DNA from: an uncultured Bacilli bacterium
GTDB taxonomy: Bacteria; Bacillota_I; Bacilli_A; RF39; UBA660
DNA length: 30,297 nt
Assembly (NCBI GenBank): GCA_934169415.1
Contig: CAKPNP010000013.1
Span: 1-30,297, forward strand
Direction: 5' to 3'
Below the pieces are notes generated by a model. That model did not search any database. It was not told the DNA's origin and saw nothing but the letters and a program-made list of their open reading frames with translations. Below are positions 23,229 through 30,297 of the stretch, in pieces; positions within the stretch are counted from its first letter, which is position 1, and every line of letters begins with the position of its first letter. The position numbers and the translations under genes were made by a program.

Positions 23229-23302
23229 AGGGGTATGATGCAATGGTAGCATGCCGGTCTCCAAAACCGTTCATGTGGGTTCAAATCCTGCTACCCCTGC
23301 CA
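23229..23302 (+). tRNA. trnW: tRNA-Trp (anticodon CCA)
   Basis: A 74-base cloverleaf: acceptor AGGGGTA/TACCCCT, D stem ATGC/GCAT, anticodon loop CTCCAAA giving CCA, T arm with loop TTCAAAT, discriminator G and encoded CCA. The anticodon stem has a C-U mismatch at its outermost pair (27-43), the one irregular feature. CCA reads only UGG, consistent with UGA serving as stop in this window. A strong terminator follows. Confidence 0.96.
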
Positions 23303-23350
23303 ATAGAATGATTCGAACCAATATGTTCGTTTAGCTTGATACATAAGTAT
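23301..23350 (+). repeat. Repeat copy A, 3' flank of tRNA-Trp
   Basis: Fifty bases starting within the tRNA 3' CCA and running into the terminator match copy B at 27982-28030 at 40 positions; the differences are nine transitions and one missing base. The pair brackets the HAD pseudogene and the second ligase-kinase module. Confidence 0.6.
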
Positions 23351-23366
23351 CAAGTTTTTATTTTTT
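23335..23366 (+). terminator. Terminator of tRNA-Trp
   Basis: A perfect 8-bp stem (CTTGATAC / GTATCAAG, 23335-23342 with 23347-23354), ATAA loop, then a T-rich tract of 12 bases. Confidence 0.9.
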
Positions 23367-23376
23367 AGGATGATTT

Positions 23377-23943
23377 ATGAAAATATAATATTTTGAGATA
23401 TAGATGGAGTTTTTAATGATAATTACTCTGAATTTTTATCAAAAAGTGTTGGAGTTCAAAACCTATTAGTTCAAATATATAATGCCGAAGTGGTTATAAT
23501 AAGTTCTCGACAAATGAACAAAATAGAGACTAGAAAAAAATATTAAAATATCAATTTGAGAAATTATATATATATATAATATTTAATATTGATTTTATAA
23601 ATCAAATTTTGAAAGAAGTTTGAGTAATCTAAAGTTACCATCGCGTTTATTAGGTATAGTTGACTACTTGAAAATAATGAAATAACAAATTATATTAGAT
23701 GATGAGTATCACAATGATTATAAATTAATACGTTTAAATCATTTCAAAACTATGCCTTTTAAAGGACTAACTTATAATAATTTACCCAAAATATTATTAA
23801 AACTAGTTAATTTAAACGATTTTAAACATATAAACTATCAATATAGGCAATTAGGAGATTACGAAGTAGTTACAAATAATTTAATTAAAGCATTAAAAAA
23901 AGCGAATTTCTTCACTTTTTGGGTATTAAAAATTGTTATTTAA
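23377..23943 (+). pseudogene. Decayed HAD-superfamily hydrolase gene
   Basis: A ribosome site and ATG at 23377 lead after three codons into a stop. In another frame the same region reads DIDGVFNDNYSEFLSK and EVVIISSRQ, which match HAD motif I (DxDGV) and motif II (hhhhS/T), of the kind seen in small HAD domains. It then breaks at TAA, is unreadable for about 100 bases, resumes as LLGIVDYLKIMK, meets another stop, and continues as IILDDEYHNDYKLIRLNHF (motif IV-like DD) to a final stop at 23943. At least one frameshift and several in-frame stops make it non-functional. Reading TGA as Trp would not rescue it. It occupies most of the gene-free stretch 23303-24040, between repeat A and the second kinase. 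Confidence 0.75.
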
Positions 23944-24040
23944 TAATTTTTCTTTCATGTTTTCCAAGAAACTCTCTTTAAATAAATCAGATAATATCAT
24001 TATAAGTATCATATTTCAAAAAGTTTAAGTTTTTTAATAT

Positions 24041-26047
24041 TTAATGGTTTTCATTACTTATCTCACTTGGCATTTCTATCATTCCGGTTTCAGTAGAATA
24101 AATAGGAACGTTATCCCAATTTATTTTTCCAGTAGTTTTAATGTTTATTTCACCTGTTTTTGAATTAGCAAAAATTATATTAAGTTTTTCTTTTATTTGG
24201 TCTTTACCAAATGGTTTTGCAATATAATCTATAAATCCTTCACTAATATATTTTTCTCTTGCACCAGATACTGCATCTGCAGTTAGTGCTATAACTGGTG
24301 TATTGAATGTTGGTATTTTTTTTAATTCACTTATACATGTTTCACCGCTCATATTAGGCATCATAATATCCATTAATATTAAATCATATATATTGCCCTC
24401 ATTAATTTTATTTAAACACTCCTCGCCATCGTAACATTCATCTAGTTCGAAGTTAAAATCTTTAAGTGATTTACTGGCTACTTTTATATTTAATTTATTA
24501 TCATCAACTATTAATATTTTTTTATTTCCATAATTAGTTATAACATTTTCTTTCATATCAAATAAATTAGTTTTCGTTTGCATATCTACTTGATTATTAT
24601 ACGTATCCATTAATTCATATTCTGGTACAGTCTTAATTTCACCAATTTTTTGTGGAATATTAACCATAAAAATTGAACCATATCCAAATTTTGATTGAAC
24701 ATTAATTTTGCCACCCATCATTTCAACTAAATTTTTAGTAATTGCAAGTCCCAAACCAGTTCCTTCTGTTGTTGTATTTTTTTCTATATCGAGTCTTTCA
24801 AATTTTGTAAATAATTTATTAATTAGTTCTGGTTTAATTCCCCTACCAGTATCTTGACAAGTAATTATAACATTTGAAATTTTTTTATTATAATCATTAA
24901 CACATTTTATGGTTAGATCAATTTGGCCTTTTTCAGTATATTTAATTGAATTAGTAAGTAAATTATTAATAATTTCTTTTACATGTACTTTATCTCCAAT
25001 TAATTCGTAAGGAATATCTTCCGCGATATTCAAATTAAATTTAATATTCTTTTCCCCGATTCTTACTATAGTAACCTTGCACATTTTGGTTATTTCTTCT
25101 CTAAAATTATATGGATTTTCAGTTATTTCTAATTTTCCAGCTTCAATTTTATTTATATCTAATATATTACCAACTATTTCAAGTAATGTTTGTGAAGCAT
25201 TAACTATATCTTTAGAGTTTTCTATTACATCAAGAGGCAATTTATCTTGATAAGCTAGATTATCCTCTGATAATCCTACTATAGCATTTAAGGGAGTTCT
25301 AATTTCATGTGACATACTCGATAAGAAATCAGATTTAGCACGATTTGCTTTTTCCGCTTGATTCTTAGCTAATTCCATTTCCCCTAACACTTTCAAATCA
25401 GGATTTTCTATTGTAAAATACATCAAAACGCAAACAAATGTTTCTGCGTAAGTCATTAATAATAATTCTGGAAATATTGCTTGTAACATAATAGCTATAA
25501 AACCTATCACAAAGAAAAAGTATACAGGAATATATTTCTTATTTTTTAAATTATGACGATTTTTGATTAGTAAAATAATCATTATTATAATATCTATTAA
25601 AGATATAAAATAAGTAAAATATACCGCTAGGCCAGTTGTATATCTAGTTTTAAAATCAGTACTAATTACAACATCAAGCGGTAAAAAAGAAACAAATATA
25701 AATTCTATTAATAATAAAATTCTAAATATCTTTTTAACATATTTTATTTCCTTTTCACTTTTCTTTGAACTTATCGAATGGATATAAGATAATAATAACC
25801 CAATCCAAGTGATTAAATATAACAAATATCCCTTATAAATAATATTGCTTACAATAGGCAATTCATTATAAATATAAGATGCAAAAGTGCATAAAATTTC
25901 TATTATTAATCCCAATAAATTTGATAATATTAAGAATTTATATATTCTAGTGTCTTCATTTATGATTCTTTTTTTTCTAAAGAATAAAATAATTATTAAA
26001 ATAATAAAAGGAAGTGCGGAAATTGGAAAAAATATACCACTAGACAT
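24041..26047 (-). CDS. 7-TM hybrid histidine kinase with one receiver
   Basis: A 668-residue paralogue of the kinase at 6646-9234. About seven hydrophobic segments (1-212), then HisKA with His247 in SHEIRTPLNAI, HATPase_c with DTGRG and GTGLGLA boxes (to about 465), one receiver (about 509-628) with Asp560 in LMDIMMP, and a 40-residue Asn/Thr/Glu-rich tail. It lacks the second receiver and the HPt domain of its paralogue, so its phosphoryl group must go to a separate HPt protein, or back to the other kinase. The identical sensor layout and the shared tail of the sensor (MYFTIENPD) show common descent. The ATG starts directly after the stop of the ligase gene with a GGAG-type site in the ligase's last codons, so the two are tightly coupled. 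Confidence 0.92.
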   Translation of the reverse strand: MSSGIFFPISALPFIILIIILFFRKKRIINEDTRIYKFLILSNLLGLIIEILCTFASYIYNELPIVSNIIYKGYLLYLITWIGLLLSYIHSISSKKSEKEIKYVKKIFRILLLIEFIFVSFLPLDVVISTDFKTRYTTGLAVYFTYFISLIDIIIMIILLIKNRHNLKNKKYIPVYFFFVIGFIAIMLQAIFPELLLMTYAETFVCVLMYFTIENPDLKVLGEMELAKNQAEKANRAKSDFLSSMSHEIRTPLNAIVGLSEDNLAYQDKLPLDVIENSKDIVNASQTLLEIVGNILDINKIEAGKLEITENPYNFREEITKMCKVTIVRIGEKNIKFNLNIAEDIPYELIGDKVHVKEIINNLLTNSIKYTEKGQIDLTIKCVNDYNKKISNVIITCQDTGRGIKPELINKLFTKFERLDIEKNTTTEGTGLGLAITKNLVEMMGGKINVQSKFGYGSIFMVNIPQKIGEIKTVPEYELMDTYNNQVDMQTKTNLFDMKENVITNYGNKKILIVDDNKLNIKVASKSLKDFNFELDECYDGEECLNKINEGNIYDLILMDIMMPNMSGETCISELKKIPTFNTPVIALTADAVSGAREKYISEGFIDYIAKPFGKDQIKEKLNIIFANSKTGEINIKTTGKINWDNVPIYSTETGMIEMPSEISNENH

Positions 26048-27805
26048 TTACACACCTACTCCATTATTTATTTTTGAAACATTTATTTCATTTTTGGCTT
26101 CTTCTTCTAATAAAGAATAATCAACTTTATCAGTTCCAGCTTTTCTAGGTAATTCTGGAACAATTTCAAAATAACTTGGAACTTCAAAATCTTTTAATTG
26201 GAACTTATTACCAAATCGATCCTCAATAACATTATTACAGCAATTATCTATATACTCAATTATATCAGGTGATTCTTTAATTCCATCATTTAAAACAATA
26301 TAAGCTTTATTCACAAATAATTCATCTTCATTTGGAACTTTTACTACAGCACAATCTTTAACAATATCCAATTTACAAACAATATTTTGAATTTTGTCAC
26401 AATATACCTTATTAAGAGATGATTTTATATAAAATCTTGATTGTCTACTAGTAATTGTAAAATAGCCATCAGAATCAATAAAACCAATTGTACCCGTTTT
26501 AAAATATTCTTTACCATTCTTTATAAATTTCGATTCAGCCGTTAGTTCAGGAGCATTATAATAGCCTTTAAAAACATGTTTTCCAGATACACACATTAAA
26601 CCAATTTCACCATATTTTTTTTCTTCTAAAGTGTCTGGATCAACAATAATTGCATCAGTTCCAGTAAGAACCTTTCCTGCAGTTTCTGGTCTTATCTCAA
26701 TTCCTACAGGATTTGTTCCACATGATACAGTTTCTGCATTTCCAGATCCATTTCCGATTTCAACATTTGCACCATGTTCTTTAAAAAATTGCATTCCCCT
26801 TAAATTAGCCTCTGGAGTAAGATAATCGCCCCCAGATATAAAAGTATTTATAGACGATAAATCTTGAGTAGAAGGTATGTTTTTCATAATTAATTCTAAT
26901 AAAGCTGGACTACCAAATATCATATTTGGATTTTTAGATAAATATTCAGAAATTGTATCTTTAGACATATCTGGAGCTAAAATAGCTGTTCTTCCACTCA
27001 AAAGACTCATTAAAGTAGAAGTTGCAAAGCCATAAGGATATGTGAAAGGAACACATACTAAAGTTTTCAAATCTTGCGTATTGGTTTTTATATTACTTGA
27101 ATTTTGTAAGTATATACCTGCTGCTAACACATTTTCATTTGATAAAACTACTGACTTAGGTTTTCCTGTTGTTCCACTAGTAAAAAGTATTAACGCATCT
27201 TCTTTTTTTGAATGAAGCCCTGTAATAATCCCTTTTTGAAATTGTGCTATAGAACCTAATGAATTAAAATTTATTAAATTTTCATTTTTTGAAATTCTAT
27301 AATCTTTACTAATATCAATTGAATTTACATCTTTTTTATCTAATGTAATAATATATCTAACATTTGATTTTTTCTTAATTTCTTCATTAGTTTCTACTGT
27401 TTTATTAAAATTTATTAAAATAGGTGATTCAAACTCATTAACATATTCTATAATTTCGCTGACATGAGAAAATGAATTTAAAAAAGTTGAGGTTGCGCCA
27501 AGTGTATTACAAGCTAAAAATGCAGCAACACCTTGAATATAATTGTCCATGCAAATAGATATTACATCTCCCTTTTTTACTCCTAATTCTTTAAAAGCTC
27601 TACTTATTGTATGATAATAATTAATTAATTGCTTATATGATAAAATCAAATCTTTGCACTCTATAGCTTCCCTTCCTCTATAAAAGGTACTTAATAATTC
27701 AATAGCTGTAGAAATATTTATATTAGGTATTACTGGATTTCTTTTAAAGAAATTCATCCCATCATTTTGTGGTTTGTCAATACTTGGATATCCTGTTTTA
27801 TTCAT
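26048..27805 (-). CDS. Acyl-CoA ligase-like (ANL superfamily) protein, divergent
   Basis: A 585-residue AMP-binding protein of the same superfamily as the ligase at 10685-12499. The ATP loop TSGTTGKPKS (209-218), the GNAE segment (Glu358) and a C-terminal Lys560 in AGTDKVDY are present. In the hinge motif, however, TGD is TGT: Thr439 replaces the Asp that normally holds the ATP ribose. The A8 segment is also unusual (SRQSRFYIKSSLNKV instead of GRxxDxI-xxxG). The enzyme may be slow, have a changed nucleotide use, or serve as a binding protein. AGGAGG lies six bases before the ATG. It is followed with no gap by the 7-TM hybrid kinase, repeating the ligase-kinase association seen at 6646-12499. 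Confidence 0.87.
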   Translation of the reverse strand: MNKTGYPSIDKPQNDGMNFFKRNPVIPNINISTAIELLSTFYRGREAIECKDLILSYKQLINYYHTISRAFKELGVKKGDVISICMDNYIQGVAAFLACNTLGATSTFLNSFSHVSEIIEYVNEFESPILINFNKTVETNEEIKKKSNVRYIITLDKKDVNSIDISKDYRISKNENLINFNSLGSIAQFQKGIITGLHSKKEDALILFTSGTTGKPKSVVLSNENVLAAGIYLQNSSNIKTNTQDLKTLVCVPFTYPYGFATSTLMSLLSGRTAILAPDMSKDTISEYLSKNPNMIFGSPALLELIMKNIPSTQDLSSINTFISGGDYLTPEANLRGMQFFKEHGANVEIGNGSGNAETVSCGTNPVGIEIRPETAGKVLTGTDAIIVDPDTLEEKKYGEIGLMCVSGKHVFKGYYNAPELTAESKFIKNGKEYFKTGTIGFIDSDGYFTITSRQSRFYIKSSLNKVYCDKIQNIVCKLDIVKDCAVVKVPNEDELFVNKAYIVLNDGIKESPDIIEYIDNCCNNVIEDRFGNKFQLKDFEVPSYFEIVPELPRKAGTDKVDYSLLEEEAKNEINVSKINNGVGV

Positions 27806-27834
27806 AATAAACCTCCTAAACTTAATCCAAAATA

Positions 27835-27843
27835 ATTATACCA
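27835..27843 (-). promoter_or_regulatory. Extended -10 promoter of the second ligase-kinase unit
   Basis: TGGTATAAT on the minus strand, a TGn-extended perfect -10 box about 30 bases before the ligase start codon. No clear -35 box is seen, which contrasts with the full consensus promoter of the first operon. Confidence 0.55.
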
Positions 27844-27981
27844 TAATTTGCGTTATTTATATCCTATTAAAAATATTATTTATTTTACCATTTACAAAAT
27901 TTTTACTTATGCAATATTCAGCTAGTCTTTACAATAAAAAAATAACATGGTATAAATAATATAGAAGTTTAGAGTACTTAT

Positions 27982-28030
27982 CAATAGAATAATTCAAATA
28001 ATACGTTCATTTAACTTGATACGTAAACAT
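27982..28030 (+). repeat. Repeat copy B, decayed
   Basis: Forty of fifty aligned bases match copy A at 23301-23350; the nine mismatches are all transitions and one base is missing. The terminator stem of copy A is half destroyed here. It lies 25 bases before the helicase start codon, in the 249-bp gap between divergent genes; apart from the ligase promoter and the helicase ribosome site I see nothing else in that gap. Confidence 0.6.
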
Positions 28031-28054
28031 AACTATATATATAGGAGTTATATT

Positions 28055-30297
28055 ATGAATCTTATTAAGACAATCATTAGTAATTATAAAGAAAAATTAA
28101 AAATTGAAAATGAAACATGCAATAATCTTGTTATGAAACTTGATAATAAATTACAAGAAATTAATACATTATTTTCAAATTTTGAAATTTTTATTGATCC
28201 TATAAAAGAAAATGAATGGAAAAATGAATTTGAACTTATTTTTTCAAATGTAAACATTAGAAGTTTAAAAAGAACGACACAATATAAAAATTTATTATCA
28301 AAAAAAAATGAATTTGATAATATATTAGATAATTTTAAAGAAAATATAGATATTCATAATAATAAGGTTGCCGATGCTAAAATTGATAATGCCTATACAT
28401 TAATTGGAGACATTGAAGGTAGAAAATTAGATAAACAACAAATGAGTTCTATTGTAAAAGATTTTCATAATCATTTAGTTATTGCTGGAGCTGGTACTGG
28501 TAAAACAACAACTATAATTGGAAAAATTAAATATTTAATTAATACTAAAAAAAGTCTTCCAGATGAAATATTGGTATTATCTTTTACAAATAGTTCTGCT
28601 AAAGAAATGGATAAACGTATCAAAAGTGAAACTGGATATAATATAGATGCTTCAACATTTCATAAGTTAGGATTAAATATTATAACTGAAGTAGAAGGTA
28701 AAAAACCAAGAATAACGCAGTTAAATTTGTACAATTTTGTAAAAGAACAGTTACTTATAAATATCGAGTCAAATGATTATCTAAATTTATTAATTTCTTA
28801 TATACTATATAATCATGTTAGCTTAAAATCGGAATTTGATTTTAAATCTCAAGCAGAATATGATGAATATTTAAAATTTAATCCACCCACTACAATAAAT
28901 AATGAAACAGTTAAAAGTTATGGTGAAATGGATATAGCAAACTTTTTAACCCAAAATAGTATAAAATATGTATATGAAGCACCTTATAAAGTAGATACTC
29001 GTACTGATAAATACGGACAGTACTATCCAGATTTTTATTTACCAGAATATAATATTTACATTGAATATTTTGGAATAGATGAAAATGGCGATGTTCCATC
29101 GTACTTTAAAGGTAAAGATAATTTATCTGCTACTGATGCTTATCAAAAATCTATGAGTTGGAAAAGAGAAATACACAATTTAAATAATACTACTTTAATT
29201 GAATGTTACGCATATGAATTATTTGATGGAGATTTACTTGATAATTTAAAAGAAAAATTAATTAAGAATAATGTTACATTAACTTTAAAAGATTCAAAAG
29301 AATTATGGAATATGATATCAAATAAAAATGGTTTTAATTTGGATGGAATTGTAGAATTATTTGAAACTATAATTAATCTTATGAAAAGTAATAAATATAC
29401 AACTGATGACTTACAAAAGCTTAATGTTAAAAATAAAAATATCAAAAACAATAACATTATTATTTCTTTAATTAGTCCCATATATGATGCATACAATAAC
29501 TACTTAATTGAACATGAAGAAATTGATTTTAACGATATGATTAATATAGCAACAAAGTACATACAAGAAAAAAAATATAAACATCATTATAAGTATGTTA
29601 TAGTAGATGAATATCAAGATATTTCAAAGTCCCGTTTTTTACTACTTGATAGTATGAGAAAATCTAGTGACTATAATATATTTTGTGTTGGTGATGACTG
29701 GCAAAGTATTTATCGTTTTACTGGCAGTGATATTTCTTATATTCTAAATTTTCAAAAATATTGGGGTCCTGCAGAAATAAGTAAAATTGAAACTACATAT
29801 CGTTTTAATCAAAAGCTAATAGAAATTAGTAGTAATTTTATTATGAAAAATCCTATCCAAATTAAAAAAGATATTAAAGGTAAAAGCAATATAAATGGAT
29901 TTCCATTAAGTGAAATTAGTGGATATACAAATGAATACGCTATTAAATTTATGGCCAAAAAAATAGAAGATTTAAAAAAAAATAGTAGTGTATTTTTTAT
30001 TGGTAGATACACTTTTGATATTAAATTATTAAGTGAAAGTGGAATGTTTGATTATAAGTACGATAAAATAAATGAACTTACTAGCGTAAAATATTTTAAA
30101 CGTCCAGATTTAAAAATGAATTATATTACAGCACATAAATCAAAAGGACTACAAGCAGATTATGTCTTTATAATAAATAATAAAAAATCTAAAATGGGAT
30201 TCCCAAGTAAAATACAAGACGCACCAATTTTAAACTTATTGCTTGAAAGCTGTGAAGAATATCCATACGCAGAAGAACGTAGATTATTTTACGTGGC
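28055..30297 (+). CDS. UvrD/helicase IV-type superfamily 1 helicase with PD-(D/E)xK-like insert (partial, 3' end off window)
   Basis: An open reading frame of 747 codons that runs off the right edge. AGGAG lies seven bases before the ATG. A ~130-residue coiled N-terminus precedes helicase motif I AGAGTGKTT (144-152), motif Ia FTNSSAKEM, an inserted domain with a Vsr/PD-(D/E)xK-like core (PDFYLPEYNIYIEYFG; Asp326, Glu337, but no Lys in the ExK position), motif II DEYQD (518-522), motif III GDDWQSIYRF, motif V TAHKSKGLQAD and motif VI EERRLFYVA at the edge. The order is that of E. coli helicase IV, which carries a similar insert. SF1 helicases unwind DNA 3' to 5' in repair; relatives also occur in phage-defence loci. 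Position beside a tRNA-flanked accessory region makes either role possible. Confidence 0.93.
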   Translation, partial: MNLIKTIISNYKEKLKIENETCNNLVMKLDNKLQEINTLFSNFEIFIDPIKENEWKNEFELIFSNVNIRSLKRTTQYKNLLSKKNEFDNILDNFKENIDIHNNKVADAKIDNAYTLIGDIEGRKLDKQQMSSIVKDFHNHLVIAGAGTGKTTTIIGKIKYLINTKKSLPDEILVLSFTNSSAKEMDKRIKSETGYNIDASTFHKLGLNIITEVEGKKPRITQLNLYNFVKEQLLINIESNDYLNLLISYILYNHVSLKSEFDFKSQAEYDEYLKFNPPTTINNETVKSYGEMDIANFLTQNSIKYVYEAPYKVDTRTDKYGQYYPDFYLPEYNIYIEYFGIDENGDVPSYFKGKDNLSATDAYQKSMSWKREIHNLNNTTLIECYAYELFDGDLLDNLKEKLIKNNVTLTLKDSKELWNMISNKNGFNLDGIVELFETIINLMKSNKYTTDDLQKLNVKNKNIKNNNIIISLISPIYDAYNNYLIEHEEIDFNDMINIATKYIQEKKYKHHYKYVIVDEYQDISKSRFLLLDSMRKSSDYNIFCVGDDWQSIYRFTGSDISYILNFQKYWGPAEISKIETTYRFNQKLIEISSNFIMKNPIQIKKDIKGKSNINGFPLSEISGYTNEYAIKFMAKKIEDLKKNSSVFFIGRYTFDIKLLSESGMFDYKYDKINELTSVKYFKRPDLKMNYITAHKSKGLQADYVFIINNKKSKMGFPSKIQDAPILNLLLESCEEYPYAEERRLFYV

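Noticed and set aside
23300..23335. A tRNA-like GGTTCGAATC on the minus strand just downstream of tRNA-Trp
   Set aside because: The flanking bases do not form a T stem or acceptor stem, and copy B of the repeat does not keep the motif.
23391..23410. UGA read as Trp, which would give FWDIDGV in the HAD remnant and suggest a Mycoplasma-type code
   Set aside because: TGA is the natural end of the AAA+ gene and of the gene at 22164-23159, the tRNA-Trp anticodon is CCA, and the remnant also contains TAA stops and a frameshift.
23752..23943. A 63-codon ORF as a separate small gene
   Set aside because: It is in frame with, and continues, the HAD remnant (IILDDEYHNDYKLI...); it has no ribosome site of its own.
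1..30297. CRISPR arrays, intact insertion sequences, rRNA genes, replication origins
   Set aside because: No regularly spaced repeats, no full transposase with terminal repeats, no rRNA segments and no origin-type box clusters were seen on reading.

Overview
The window is very AT-rich DNA (about a quarter G+C by eye, not counted) from a low-GC Bacillota. Supporting signs are strong AGGAGG/AGGTG ribosome sites, consensus sigma-A promoters (TTGACA-17-TATAAT), an Agr peptide-signalling locus, LytTR signalling and a tandem pair of Spo0A-box-like heptamers, which hints at a spore-forming lineage. UGA is a stop codon here: it ends the AAA+ gene and the unknown gene at 22164-23159. The single tRNA is tRNA-Trp(CCA). 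A class- or genus-level call is not possible from this window.

Layout. (1) 1-3334, minus strand, housekeeping: cold-shock protein, a LysM protein, a thioredoxin-like lipoprotein, a single-module ClpC-like AAA+ protein, trmL and a small membrane-anchored acidic protein. (2) 3335-6611, an agr-type quorum-sensing locus. agrB and a 39-residue agrD run on the plus strand and face an agrA-agrC pair on the minus strand. A 9-bp perfect direct repeat with 21-bp periodicity, the LytTR geometry, lies upstream of agrB. (3) 6622-12550, minus-strand operon: acyl-CoA ligase, a HAD-PlsC fusion and a 7-TM hybrid histidine kinase with two receivers and an HPt domain. (4) 12650-17290, minus strand: ASCH-domain protein, a short Rel protein behind a leader-peptide/terminator attenuator, a transposase-derived helix-turn-helix protein, and an RNase R-like exonuclease without recognisable S1 or cold-shock domains. 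(5) 17260-21490, a MacB-type ABC transporter and a membrane protein of unknown function. (6) 21490-23366, plus strand: an HdeD-like membrane protein, an unknown protein and tRNA-Trp. (7) 23300-30297, accessory-looking: a decayed HAD gene, a second ligase + 7-TM hybrid kinase pair, a decayed 50-bp repeat matching the tRNA-Trp 3' flank, and a UvrD/helicase IV-type protein that runs off the window.

How the parts may work together. The most notable pattern is that an acyl-adenylating ligase sits next to a paralogous 7-TM hybrid histidine kinase twice, about 15 kb apart, once with a phospholipid acyltransferase fusion between them. I infer a lipid- or acyl-linked membrane sensing module. Neither copy has its own DNA-binding response regulator; the nearest regulator is the LytTR protein of the agr locus. 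The second ligase has lost a usually invariant Asp and may not be a standard ligase. The Rel protein keeps its hydrolase residues but has a changed synthetase Glu and lacks the C-terminal regulatory part. Its control region is elaborate: two promoters, one inside a 46-bp inverted repeat, plus a 19-codon leader ORF ending in a terminator.
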